64,000 nt of DNA from Prevotella sp. UBA3294 (GTDB lineage Bacteria; Bacteroidota; Bacteroidia; Bacteroidales; Bacteroidaceae): assembly GCA_002361535.1 (NCBI GenBank), contig DETG01000022.1, positions 1 through 64,000 of the forward strand, given 5' to 3'. Positions 43,584-52,350 of this stretch are shown one piece after another (position 1 is the first letter of the stretch; each line of letters opens with the position of its first letter). The position numbers and the translations under genes are program-made. The notes beneath the pieces were generated by a model. It searched no databases. It saw nothing but the letters and a program-made list of their open reading frames with translations, and was not told the DNA's origin.

Positions 43584-45053
43584 TTATTTAAAGTATTTTC
43601 CTATTACGGGGATGTTTGCCAATGGCAAGTCGTGCTTGATGATATACGCCACGAAGACGATAATCCATGCTGTATTGAATATCAGCGTGAGCCACCCAGC
43701 AAAACGATCTTTAAAGAACAGTATCATGAAGGTAATAAATGCTGTCAGCAATACGTAGCAGCCCATCTCCTTCATCGGATAAGGGATCGGATTTTTCTTC
43801 TGTCCCACGAAGTAGCTGAGTAACATAGACGTACCATAACCTGCCACACCGCCCCAGGCGCATGCCCAGTAGCTGTATTTAGGTATCAGCAGAATGTTCA
43901 CAGCTAACAAGACAGCGCATCCTGCCAAAGAGAACCAAGCTCCATAGATAGTCTTGTCGATGAGTTTATACCAAAACGATAGGTTGAAGTAGATGCCCAT
44001 CATGATCTCTGCCGCCATCACGATCGGCACCACATCTAATCCTTCCCGGTAGCCAGCACCGATGATATATTTTAGCAACGGCATCCAACCTATCACACAG
44101 ACAAAAGCCAGCAGGGTGAAGATCAGGAAATACTTCATCGCGGAGGCATAGTATTCACCTTTATCTGCATCCTTGCTCTTGGCAAACACAATGGGTTCAT
44201 AAGCATAGCGGAACGCTTGGGTTATCATCGCCATGATCATGGCAATCTTCACGCAGGAACCATAGATACCTAATTGTATGTCGGCTTCAACTCTGTCGGG
44301 ATAGATCAGCGGGAAGAGTATCTTATCAGCCACTTGGTTTAGGATACCTGCAACACCAAGCACCAGAATGGGCCATGAGTAGCTGAACATCCTGCGCAGC
44401 AGTTTCCCATCGAAATGCCATTGAATGCGGAAGAGGTCGGGGATGAAGAAGAAGGTGATAAATCCTGTACACAACAGGTTGAGGAAGAAGACGTAGAATA
44501 CGGATGTCTTACCCAACCACACGAAGAATATCAGGTTCAGGGCGATGTTCAGGAAGATAAACAACAGCTTCAGCGAAGCAAAGCGGATGGGGCGTTTCTG
44601 GAAGCGCAGATAACTGAAAGGGATGGCCTGCACCGCATCCAAAGCCACCACCACGCCCATCATCAGCAGATAGTCGGGATGTTTCTGATAGCCAAGAGCA
44701 CTGCTGATTGGTGTGATGAAGCTGAAGAGTAGTATCAGGAAGATAGCAGTAAGTGTAGCAACCATGGCAAACGAGGTGGTGAATACGGTATCGGGCCAAC
44801 TCTTTCCCTGTTGTGCATCAGAAGGGGCCTCATCGTTCGCAAAACGGAACAGGGTTGTTTCCATGCCGAAGGTAAGCAGCACAAGAACCAACGCAGTGTA
44901 GGCATACATGTTCGTACTGATTCCATAGTCGCCTGAATCCTTAGGCATATAATGGGTGTAGAGCGGAACGAGCAGGTAGTTCAGGAACCTTCCCACAATA
45001 CTCGACAGTCCGTAAATGGCCGTATCCTTGGCCAAAGACTTCATATTTGCCAT
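43584..45053 (-). CDS. Polysaccharide flippase-like membrane protein (MOP superfamily)
   Basis: 489 residues with about 14 membrane segments. The start KDTAIYGLSSIVGRFLNYLLVPLYTHYMPKDSGDYG is characteristic of Wzx/RfbX-like oligosaccharide flippases in Bacteroidetes; LFRFAND and QAFRYAYEPIVFAKSKD follow family spacing. It should move a lipid-linked glycan across the inner membrane. No glycosyltransferase cluster is beside it, so its substrate is unknown and it may be a conserved orphan member. It starts 12 bases after the SpmA/B-like gene and is followed at 33 bases by the S46 peptidase. Confidence 0.88.
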   Translation of the reverse strand: MANMKSLAKDTAIYGLSSIVGRFLNYLLVPLYTHYMPKDSGDYGISTNMYAYTALVLVLLTFGMETTLFRFANDEAPSDAQQGKSWPDTVFTTSFAMVATLTAIFLILLFSFITPISSALGYQKHPDYLLMMGVVVALDAVQAIPFSYLRFQKRPIRFASLKLLFIFLNIALNLIFFVWLGKTSVFYVFFLNLLCTGFITFFFIPDLFRIQWHFDGKLLRRMFSYSWPILVLGVAGILNQVADKILFPLIYPDRVEADIQLGIYGSCVKIAMIMAMITQAFRYAYEPIVFAKSKDADKGEYYASAMKYFLIFTLLAFVCVIGWMPLLKYIIGAGYREGLDVVPIVMAAEIMMGIYFNLSFWYKLIDKTIYGAWFSLAGCAVLLAVNILLIPKYSYWACAWGGVAGYGTSMLLSYFVGQKKNPIPYPMKEMGCYVLLTAFITFMILFFKDRFAGWLTLIFNTAWIIVFVAYIIKHDLPLANIPVIGKYFK

Positions 45054-45065
45054 AGCGCTTACCGT

Positions 45066-46343
45066 TTATCCGAAAAACATATAACAAATGGCGATAGCGG
45101 CAATAATTCCAGCAAGGTCGGCCAACAGACCGCAGGCAACAGCATGGCGCGTATAGCGTATTCCTACACTTCCGAAATAGACAGCTAAGATGTAGAATGT
45201 AGTATCGGTGCTCCCTTGGAAGATACAGCTCAGACGACCAATAAATGAGTCAGCACCATACTGGGTCATGGCATCCACCATCATGCCACGGGCTCCGCTG
45301 CCACTCAAAGGTTTCATCAAAGCAGTGGGAAGAGCACCCACGAAATCGCTGTTGATACCGCAAGCATTGACTGTCCAAGAGATACTGTCTATGAGCATGT
45401 CCATCGCACCAGAAGCACGGAACACACCAATACCGACGAGGATGGCTACCAGGTAGGGGATAATCCTTACTGCTGTGGTAAATCCGTCCTTGGCTCCTTC
45501 TATAAAGGCATCATATACGTTCACCTTCTTCCACATACCAGCCACAATAAATCCAACGATGATGGTCATCAGCAGGATATTCGCAATACTGGTGCTCACC
45601 ACATTCATCTGTTCCTTGTCCATCTGAGAGAACCCCCAGATAATACCAGCTACCATCAGACAAATACCTCCCAGGGTGAGTAACATCGTACGGTTTAACA
45701 GGTTTATCCGTTGATAGACGCTCGTTACCAATAAACCAGCCAAGGTGGAGAAAAAGGTAGCCAGCAGAATAGGAATAAAGACATCAGTTGGCTGTGCGGC
45801 ACCCAGCTGAGCACGATACACTAAAATACTCACAGGTATCAGTGTCAGTCCTGAGGTATTCAGAACCAGGAACATAATCATTGAGTTACTGGCTGTCACA
45901 TTTCTTTTTTTACGCTTTTCTTCATTGACCTCCATCTCTTCGTTCTTCGCCACGTTCAATTCCTGCAACTGTTCCATGGCTTTCAACCCCAATGGCGTAG
46001 CAGCATTGTCCAGTCCCAACATATTAGCCGCGATGTTCATGAAAATGCTGCCTGTGACTGGGTGACCTTTGGGAATCTCAGGGAACAGTTTGGTAAAAAT
46101 TGGACTTAGGATACGAGCAAACACATTGACTACCCCTCCTTGCTCCCCAATCTTCATGATTCCCAACCATAATGATAAGACCCCAGTTAGACCTAATGAG
46201 ATCTCAAAGGCAGTCTTTGACGAGGCAAATGTTGAATCCATCATAGCGGGAAACACCGTTGTGTCACCTAAAAAAACTAACTTCCCCAGAGCAATGACGA
46301 ATGCTATGAGGAAAAACGCAATCCAAATATAGTTCAGTACCAT
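45066..46343 (-). CDS. Nucleoside-recognition (SpmA-SpmB-like) membrane protein
   Basis: 425 residues from the ATG at 46343. The frame extends 71 codons upstream but crosses the promoter and divergent leader. Two Gate (nucleoside-recognition) domains appear in one chain: ISLGLTGVLSLWLGIMKIGEQGG and PVTGSIFMNIAANMLGLDNAATPLGLKAM in the first, AVRIIPYLVAILVGIGVFRASGAMD and FQGSTDTTFYILAVYFGSVG in the second. Such proteins correspond to SpmA and SpmB of sporulating bacteria joined end to end. In Bacteroidetes they are widespread and of unknown transport or signalling function. A lysine/glutamate loop (NEEKRKKR) lies between. First gene of a run with the flippase and S46 peptidase. Confidence 0.85.
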   Translation of the reverse strand: MVLNYIWIAFFLIAFVIALGKLVFLGDTTVFPAMMDSTFASSKTAFEISLGLTGVLSLWLGIMKIGEQGGVVNVFARILSPIFTKLFPEIPKGHPVTGSIFMNIAANMLGLDNAATPLGLKAMEQLQELNVAKNEEMEVNEEKRKKRNVTASNSMIMFLVLNTSGLTLIPVSILVYRAQLGAAQPTDVFIPILLATFFSTLAGLLVTSVYQRINLLNRTMLLTLGGICLMVAGIIWGFSQMDKEQMNVVSTSIANILLMTIIVGFIVAGMWKKVNVYDAFIEGAKDGFTTAVRIIPYLVAILVGIGVFRASGAMDMLIDSISWTVNACGINSDFVGALPTALMKPLSGSGARGMMVDAMTQYGADSFIGRLSCIFQGSTDTTFYILAVYFGSVGIRYTRHAVACGLLADLAGIIAAIAICYMFFG

Positions 46344-46401
46344 AAATATATCGATTTTTTGTCTCTCCTTATTAAAAATATAAGAGATCCCAATTTTTCT
46401 G

Positions 46402-46432
46402 CAAAGGTACGAATAAGTGAGCGAAAGGCCAA
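46402..46432 (-). promoter_or_regulatory. Promoter of the SpmA/B-like operon
   Basis: On the minus strand TTG (46432-46430), 20 bases, TACCTTTG (46409-46402). AAGGAG occurs in the leader, about 24 bases before the ATG. Confidence 0.75.
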
Positions 46433-46438
46433 ATTTAT

Positions 46439-46467
46439 TTGAGCTTTTCCGAACAAGAGTATTTTTG
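46439..46467 (+). promoter_or_regulatory. Promoter of the 1434-residue glycosidase gene
   Basis: TTG (46439-46441), 18 bases, TATTTTTG (46460-46467). The palindrome TTTGGCGAAGCCAAA (46464-46478) covers the predicted transcription start. The two divergent -33 elements are only six bases apart. Confidence 0.6.
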
Positions 46468-46554
46468 GCGAAGCCAAAGGTAAGGAACATTGCCATCGTG
46501 TTTCTATGATTACAAAAGGCGAGTAATAACGTTGAATAAATAAACGAACATCTC

Positions 46555-49500
46555 ATGAAAAATCAAATAAAGCACTGGTTGCAAAAAAAATGCATGCTGG
46601 TTGTTGTGACATGGATGAGCTGTCTGTCAACAGTTGTCTGTGCACAAGATCTTTACGTATCCACATCCTTCCACGAACCTGCTAATGAAGGATTGCGTTT
46701 TATCTATAGTCATGATGGTATAAAATGGGATTCCATCCAGGGCGTGTTCCTGCGTCCGAAGGTGGGCAAACAGAAAGTGATGCGCGACCCCAGCATCGTG
46801 AAGGGTCCCGACGGCACGTTCCATCTGGTGTGGACCAGCTCGTGGCGCGGTGACCTGGGCTTCGGCTATGCTTCATCCAAAGACTTGATCCACTGGACTC
46901 CCCAACGGTTTATCGAGACCGGAATGGACACTACGACGGTGAACACCTGGGCACCGGAACTGTTCTACGACGACGTGAAACGGCAGTATCTCATCATCTG
47001 GGCATCGTGTGTGCCGGGACGTTTCCCCGACGGACAGGAGGAGCACAAGAACAACCACCGGCTCTACTATATGACCACGAAGGACTTCCGCAAGTTCTCG
47101 CAGACGCAGCTGTTCTACGAGCCGGGCTTCTCGGCTATCGATGCGACGCTCGTGAAGCGTGGAAACCAGGACTACGTGATGGTGGTGAAAGACAATACGC
47201 GCCCCATGCGCAACATCAAGGTGGCTTTTGCGAAGAGTCCCTACGGCCCGTGGTCGGCAGCATCGGAGCCCTTCACGGAGCAGTTTACCGAAGGTCCCTC
47301 CACGGCAAAGGTGGGCGACTGGTACTACATCTACTACGACTCGTACCGTCACAAAATCTACGGGGCCCATCGCACGAAGGACTTCAAGACCTTCCAGGAC
47401 CAGACGGGCAGCGTGCGCTTCCCCCTCGGACATAAGCACGGCACGGTGTTCATGGCCGACGAGCAACTGGTGGAGAACCTGAAAAAGTATAACCGCGACT
47501 GCGTGCACTATACGGGAACGGCCATTGCCCGACCAGAACGCCACGACGGCGGACTGCAGCCCACCGTCGGTGTGCACAACATTCAGACGCTGCGCGGCGA
47601 GCGCCCCTGGACCTATAACCACCAGCCCATGATGGCCTACTGGAACGGACGGTTCTATATGCACTACCTGACCGACCCCCGCCATGAGCACGAAGCACCG
47701 GGAAAGACCATGCTCCAGACTTCTGAAGACGGCTATGCGTGGAGCAAACCCGTGGAGCTGTTTCCCGAATACCAGGTGCCCGAAGGCTTCTGCAAGGAGG
47801 GTTCCACCCTACCCCCGGCCCACAACCTGAAAGCTGTGATGCACCAGCGGGTGGGATGGTATGTGGCCCCCAACGGCAAACTGCTGGCCATCGGCTACTA
47901 TGGCATTTGCCAGACGATGAAGGATGACCCCAACGATGGAAACGGCATCGGACGCGTGGTTCGTGAAATCAAGAAGGACGGAACGTTCGGTCCCATCTAT
48001 TTCATCCATTACAACCACGGTTTCAGCGAAAAGAATACAGACTATCCTTTCTACAAAAAAGCCAAGGACAAGAATTTCGTAAAAGCCGTGGATGCCCTGA
48101 TAGCCGACCCGATGCAGCGCATGCAATGGGCGGAAGAGAGTGACCGCGGTGACGAGATTCTGCCTTTCAAGTCTCCCCTCAAGGCTTTCAGCGGCTATAC
48201 CTTACCCGACGGACGTAAGGTAGGCTTGTGGAAACATGCCCTTACGTCTATCTCTGCCGACGGCGGAAACACCTGGCGTGAGCCTGCCTACCGTGCTCCC
48301 GGACTGGTGAACAGCAACGCAAAGATATGGGGGCAGCGACTGAGCGACGGTTCCTATGCCACGGTTTATAACCCGGCAGAATACCGCTGGCCGCTGGCCA
48401 TCAGCCTCAGCAGCGACGGACTGGAATACAACACGCTCTCGCTGGTTCACGGCGAGGTGGTGCCTTTGCGTCACGGCGGACAGTTCAAGAGCTACGGTCC
48501 GCAATATGTGCGCGGCATTCAGGAGGGTAACGGCACGCCGAAAGACGGTCATCTGTGGGTGACCTACAGCACGAACAAGGAGGACATGTGGGTGTCGAGG
48601 ATTGCCGTGCCCGTCAGACTGGCGGCCAGCAGCCATGCCAGCGGCAGTTTTTCGCAGTACAAGACCCTGGCCGACATGTCCGACTGGAACCTCTATATGC
48701 CCAGCCTTTGCCATATCCTCCTGGAGAACGGATGGCTGAATCTCTACGACTGTGACCCCTACGACTATGCCAAGGCCGAGCGTGTGATTCCCAAGACGAA
48801 AGAACTGGAAGTGGAATTCGACCTGATGATGGACCAGGATGACCGAGGCGAGCTCGACATCGAGTTCATGGACAACGGCGGAAACGTTTGCTCGCGCATC
48901 GTCGTTGACTCCACCCGGATGGTCCGAGTAAAGGGCGGCGCCCGCTACGGCACCCTGCTGAAACGCTACGAGAAGGGTGTGAAATACCACGTCAAGGCCT
49001 TGCTTTCCACCAGTCAGCACCGCGCCGTCTATTTCGTGGACGGCAAGAAAGTGAGCGAGCGGCAGTTTGATACGCCCGTGGAAGCCATCACGCGCATCGT
49101 GTTCCGCACAGGGAAAATCTTCTCGGAGCCCAACAATGAGACACCAGCCGATCAGGATTTCGACATGCCGCGTGCCGATGAACTGGACCCTGCGGCCGGT
49201 TATCATATTGCCAATGTGGTCAGCCGACCGATGGCCGACGGCACATTCCCCCTCCACGGCAGCGATGCACCGACTGTGGCCCGTCATGGCGGCAACATGT
49301 TTATGAACCAGCATAACTGTCTGGATGTGCGCAATGCCTCAGCAGGACAGCCTGCCGTGCTCACCACCGACGTCCTGCCAGCCTATGCCGACCGCTTTGC
49401 GGCTGACGAGAAAGCTTTCTATGCCCTCGACAAGGAAGAACGGAAAGCCCCACTGCCCGACATCACCAACGAGGATGCCGCCAACTGGATGGCCGAGAAC

Positions 49501-50859
49501 ATTCCGCTGTTCGACTGTCCCGACAAGGATTTCAACGACATCTACTACTTCCGCTGGTGGTCGCTGCGCAAGCACCTGAAGCGCACACCTGCAGGCTGGG
49601 GCATGACGGAATTCCTGGTTCCCCGTTCCTATGCCGACCGCTACAACCTCATCGCCTGTGCCATCGGTCACCACGTGATGGAAACCCGCTGGCTGCGCGA
49701 CACCACTTACTTGCACCAGATACTGCGCACATGGTACTACGGCAACAATGGACAGGCCATGACGAAGATGAATAAATTCTCCAGCTGGAACCCGCACGCC
49801 ATCTATGAGGCCTTCAAGGTGCAGGGCGACACGACGTTCCTGCTCGCGCTCCGTCCACGGCTGGAAGAGGAATATGCCCGCTGGAAGAGCACGAACCGAC
49901 TGGCGAACGGCCTCTACTGGCAGGGCGACGTGCAGGACGGCATGGAGGAAAGCATCTCCGGCGGACGCAAGAAGCAGTATGCACGGCCCACCATCAACTC
50001 GTATATGGCCGCCAACGCCAAGGCTCTGTCAAAGATTTCGCTCATGGAAAACCGCCAGCAGCAGGCTGCAGCATACGACAGCGACTACAAACAGCAGCTA
50101 CGCCTCATCGAGGAAAAGCTCTGGAACAAAGACCATCAGTTCTTCGAAACGCTCCGCGGCGATACTTCGGCCCAGGTGCGCGAGTCCATCGGCTACATGC
50201 CCTGGTACTGTAGTCTGTTTGAAGGACAGGCAGGAAAGGACCAGTATGATGCAGCCTGGCAGCAGCTGACCGACGAAAAAGGTTTCAGCGCTCCCTACGG
50301 ACTGACCACAGCCGAGAGCCGCCATCCGCAGTTCCGCTCCCATGGAACAGGCACCTGCGAATGGGACGGAGCCATCTGGCCCTTTGCCACGAGTCAGACG
50401 CTGACGGGTCTGGCCAACTACCTGAACCAGGGAACCACGGCATCAGGCATCGATTCATCCATCTTCTTCAAGCAGATGAACCTCTACGCCCAGTCACAGC
50501 ACATGCGCGGCAAGCCTTATATCGGCGAATATCTCGACGAGACGACCGGCTACTGGCTGATGGGCGACCGCGAGCGTTCGCGCTATTACAACCATTCCAC
50601 CTTTGCCGACCTGGTCATCACGGGTCTGGCCGGACTTCGTCCGCAGGAGGACGGCAAGATAGTCGTCAATCCGCTGGTTCCTGCCGGCACGTGGGATTAC
50701 TTCTGTCTCGACGGCATCCGCTATCACGGTCAGACGCTCACCATTATTTGGGACCGCGACGGACAGCACTATCACCAAGGCCAGGGACTCACGCTGATGA
50801 TCGACGGCAAGGCTGTGGCAAACCGGAAAGACATTGGAAGGCTGGAGTTTTTTAAGTGA
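46555..50859 (+). CDS. Multi-module glycosidase: GH43-like + GH143-like propeller + GH142-like
   Basis: 1434 residues, signal peptide ending near VVCAQ. Module 1 (about 28-320) is a five-bladed GH43-like propeller with base Asp in MRDPSIVKGPDG and acid Glu in TEGPSTAKVGDWYYIYYD. Module 2 (about 325-715) is a second propeller, starting near RPERHDGGLQPTVG, with GLWKHALTSISADGGNTW. A lectin-like beta sandwich follows (about 730-870, EVEFDLMMDQDDRGELDIEF). Module 3 (about 950-1420) is an (alpha/alpha)6 enzyme with TPAGWGMTEFLVPRSYADRY and GTGTCEWDGAIWPFATSQT. Modules 2-3 resemble the GH143-GH142 pair described for rhamnogalacturonan-II (DHA and arabinofuranose removal); this rests on memory of layout, not alignment. 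G+C jumps from about 37% to about 62% near base 46741. Confidence 0.8.
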   Translation: MKNQIKHWLQKKCMLVVVTWMSCLSTVVCAQDLYVSTSFHEPANEGLRFIYSHDGIKWDSIQGVFLRPKVGKQKVMRDPSIVKGPDGTFHLVWTSSWRGDLGFGYASSKDLIHWTPQRFIETGMDTTTVNTWAPELFYDDVKRQYLIIWASCVPGRFPDGQEEHKNNHRLYYMTTKDFRKFSQTQLFYEPGFSAIDATLVKRGNQDYVMVVKDNTRPMRNIKVAFAKSPYGPWSAASEPFTEQFTEGPSTAKVGDWYYIYYDSYRHKIYGAHRTKDFKTFQDQTGSVRFPLGHKHGTVFMADEQLVENLKKYNRDCVHYTGTAIARPERHDGGLQPTVGVHNIQTLRGERPWTYNHQPMMAYWNGRFYMHYLTDPRHEHEAPGKTMLQTSEDGYAWSKPVELFPEYQVPEGFCKEGSTLPPAHNLKAVMHQRVGWYVAPNGKLLAIGYYGICQTMKDDPNDGNGIGRVVREIKKDGTFGPIYFIHYNHGFSEKNTDYPFYKKAKDKNFVKAVDALIADPMQRMQWAEESDRGDEILPFKSPLKAFSGYTLPDGRKVGLWKHALTSISADGGNTWREPAYRAPGLVNSNAKIWGQRLSDGSYATVYNPAEYRWPLAISLSSDGLEYNTLSLVHGEVVPLRHGGQFKSYGPQYVRGIQEGNGTPKDGHLWVTYSTNKEDMWVSRIAVPVRLAASSHASGSFSQYKTLADMSDWNLYMPSLCHILLENGWLNLYDCDPYDYAKAERVIPKTKELEVEFDLMMDQDDRGELDIEFMDNGGNVCSRIVVDSTRMVRVKGGARYGTLLKRYEKGVKYHVKALLSTSQHRAVYFVDGKKVSERQFDTPVEAITRIVFRTGKIFSEPNNETPADQDFDMPRADELDPAAGYHIANVVSRPMADGTFPLHGSDAPTVARHGGNMFMNQHNCLDVRNASAGQPAVLTTDVLPAYADRFAADEKAFYALDKEERKAPLPDITNEDAANWMAENIPLFDCPDKDFNDIYYFRWWSLRKHLKRTPAGWGMTEFLVPRSYADRYNLIACAIGHHVMETRWLRDTTYLHQILRTWYYGNNGQAMTKMNKFSSWNPHAIYEAFKVQGDTTFLLALRPRLEEEYARWKSTNRLANGLYWQGDVQDGMEESISGGRKKQYARPTINSYMAANAKALSKISLMENRQQQAAAYDSDYKQQLRLIEEKLWNKDHQFFETLRGDTSAQVRESIGYMPWYCSLFEGQAGKDQYDAAWQQLTDEKGFSAPYGLTTAESRHPQFRSHGTGTCEWDGAIWPFATSQTLTGLANYLNQGTTASGIDSSIFFKQMNLYAQSQHMRGKPYIGEYLDETTGYWLMGDRERSRYYNHSTFADLVITGLAGLRPQEDGKIVVNPLVPAGTWDYFCLDGIRYHGQTLTIIWDRDGQHYHQGQGLTLMIDGKAVANRKDIGRLEFFK

Positions 50860-50861
50860 AG

Positions 50862-50899
50862 AGTGAAGAGTGAAGAATGAAGAATGAAGAGTGAAGAAT
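50862..50899. repeat. GAAGAGTGAA repeat between glycosidase genes
   Basis: GTGAAGAGTGAAGAGTGAAG and GAATGAAGAATG variants immediately after the stop codon, complementary in style to the CTCACTTCT repeats at 671-745. Confidence 0.7.
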
Positions 50900-50902
50900 T
50901 TT

Positions 50903-50944
50903 CGTTATGACGTCATAACGGTATGAAGTAATGACGTTATAACG
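50903..50944. promoter_or_regulatory. Paired CGTTAT palindromes (operator-like)
   Basis: CGTTATGACGTCATAACG (50903-50920) is a perfect 18-bp palindrome and CGTTATAACG (50935-50944) a perfect 10-bp one. They share the CGTTAT half-site and their centres are 28 bases apart. They lie 18-59 bases before the esterase start. Binding protein unknown; a hairpin role in RNA is the alternative. Confidence 0.55.
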
Positions 50945-50961
50945 ATTGAAAACCAAGAAAT

Positions 50962-52344
50962 ATGGAACAAAAAGAACATAAAAGGGAGAAAGGAAGCATG
51001 AGGATAAGAGTGAAGTTGCTCGGGGCAGCATTCTTCATTCTCTCGCCTCTGGCTGTAAATGCCCAGAGTTACGAAACGCAGTTCACGCGTTCGCTGAGCG
51101 ATGTGTTTGAAGATGTGCAGAAGCAGTTCGGCATCCGACTGAAATATAATGTGGACACCGCGGGGCTGAAGCTCCCCTATGCTGACTTCCGCATACGGCC
51201 CTATTCCGTAGAAGAAACGCTGAAGAATCTCTGTGCTCCCTTCGACTTCGTGCCATGGGATCAAGGCAAGGGACTCTGGAAAATCAAGCCCTACGAATAT
51301 CCCCGCCGCAAGCCCGAGGACGGAAAGAAACTCATTGCCTACCTCAACACCTTATATAATGATAAGGCACAATGGGAGGCCCGCAAGGATTCGCTCCGCC
51401 GCGAAGTGCGTCAACGCTTAGGCATTGACCCCCTGCTGGAACAGTCGCGCGCCCAGAAATCCAAGATGCAGTTAGGCAAGACACGCAAGCACGACGGCTA
51501 TAGTGTTCAGAATTTCAACCTTCCGACGGTAAACAATCACACCATCAAAGGTTCAATATACACCCCCAAAGGGAAAAAGAATATAGCTCCCTCCCTTTGG
51601 GAGGGCCGGGGTGGGCTCCCTTTAATCATCTGCCCCATCGGCCACTGGAACAAAGGCCGCTACAACGAAGACCTGCAATGCCGCCTGTCCACCTTGGCCC
51701 GCATGGGAGCCATCTGCGTCACCTATGATATTTGGGGCTGGGGCGAATCGGAGGACGAAGTGGGCACGGAAGCCCATCACACCCCGGAAGCTCACGTGAT
51801 GCAGACACTCCATGGCATCCGCATCCTGGACGAGATGCTGAAGCGGAAAGACGTAGATAAAAGCCGCGTGGCGGTGAATGGAGGTTCCGGTGGTGGCAGT
51901 CAGACCGTTCTGCTCTCACTGCTCGATGACCGTTACACAGCGGCTTGTCCCGTGGTCAGCATGGCAGCATGGTTCGATGGCGGATGTCCCTGCGAGAGCG
52001 GCATCCCCATTATGCTCAGCGGCGGCGGCACCTGCAATCCCGAACTGGCTGCCGCATTTGCACCGAAACCCATGATGGTGGTCAGCGACGGTGGCGACTG
52101 GACTTCTGAGACTCCTGTAAGTGAATACCCCTATCTGCAGCGCGTCTATGGATTCTATGGAGCACAGGATAAGGTGAAGAACGTGCATCTGCCCAATGAG
52201 CGCCACGATTTCGGAAAGAACAAGCGCCAGGCCGTCTATCGTTTCTTTATCGATACCTTCGGACTCGACGAGAGTCAGTTGGACGAAACGAAAGTAACCC
52301 TCGAAGACGAAAACACCCTCAGATTTACACCCAAAAGAAAATGA
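50962..52344 (+). CDS. STN-domain / alpha-beta-hydrolase fusion esterase
   Basis: 460 residues from ATG 50962; the ATG at 50998, preceded by AAAGGAAGC, would give a tighter signal peptide (ending AVNAQ). Residues about 38-110 look like an STN domain (LSDVFEDVQKQFGIRLKY, then YSVEETLKNLC and LWKIKP), normally found at the front of TonB-dependent receptors and secretins. Residues 165-450 are an alpha/beta hydrolase with nucleophile Ser309 in GGSGG, acid candidates Asp375/Asp379 and His414 in NERHDFG. A palindromic repeat codes APSLWEGRGG (209-218) inside the fold. An acetyl- or methyl-esterase on pectin fits its position, since GH95 starts 6 bases downstream. Confidence 0.82.
   Translation: MEQKEHKREKGSMRIRVKLLGAAFFILSPLAVNAQSYETQFTRSLSDVFEDVQKQFGIRLKYNVDTAGLKLPYADFRIRPYSVEETLKNLCAPFDFVPWDQGKGLWKIKPYEYPRRKPEDGKKLIAYLNTLYNDKAQWEARKDSLRREVRQRLGIDPLLEQSRAQKSKMQLGKTRKHDGYSVQNFNLPTVNNHTIKGSIYTPKGKKNIAPSLWEGRGGLPLIICPIGHWNKGRYNEDLQCRLSTLARMGAICVTYDIWGWGESEDEVGTEAHHTPEAHVMQTLHGIRILDEMLKRKDVDKSRVAVNGGSGGGSQTVLLSLLDDRYTAACPVVSMAAWFDGGCPCESGIPIMLSGGGTCNPELAAAFAPKPMMVVSDGGDWTSETPVSEYPYLQRVYGFYGAQDKVKNVHLPNERHDFGKNKRQAVYRFFIDTFGLDESQLDETKVTLEDENTLRFTPKRK
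51586..51617 (+). repeat. In-frame CTCCCTCC palindromic repeat in the esterase gene
   Basis: AGCTCCCTCCCTTTGGGAGG followed by a GGGGTGGG word codes for APSLWEGRGGLP. It has the same layout as the intergenic copy at 28209. Confidence 0.75.
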
Positions 52345-52350
52345 GAGTCC

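Noticed and set aside
48202-49314. Long open frame antisense to the large glycosidase
   Set aside because: It reflects the high G+C and codon bias of the sense gene; the sense translation has clear domains and catalytic motifs.
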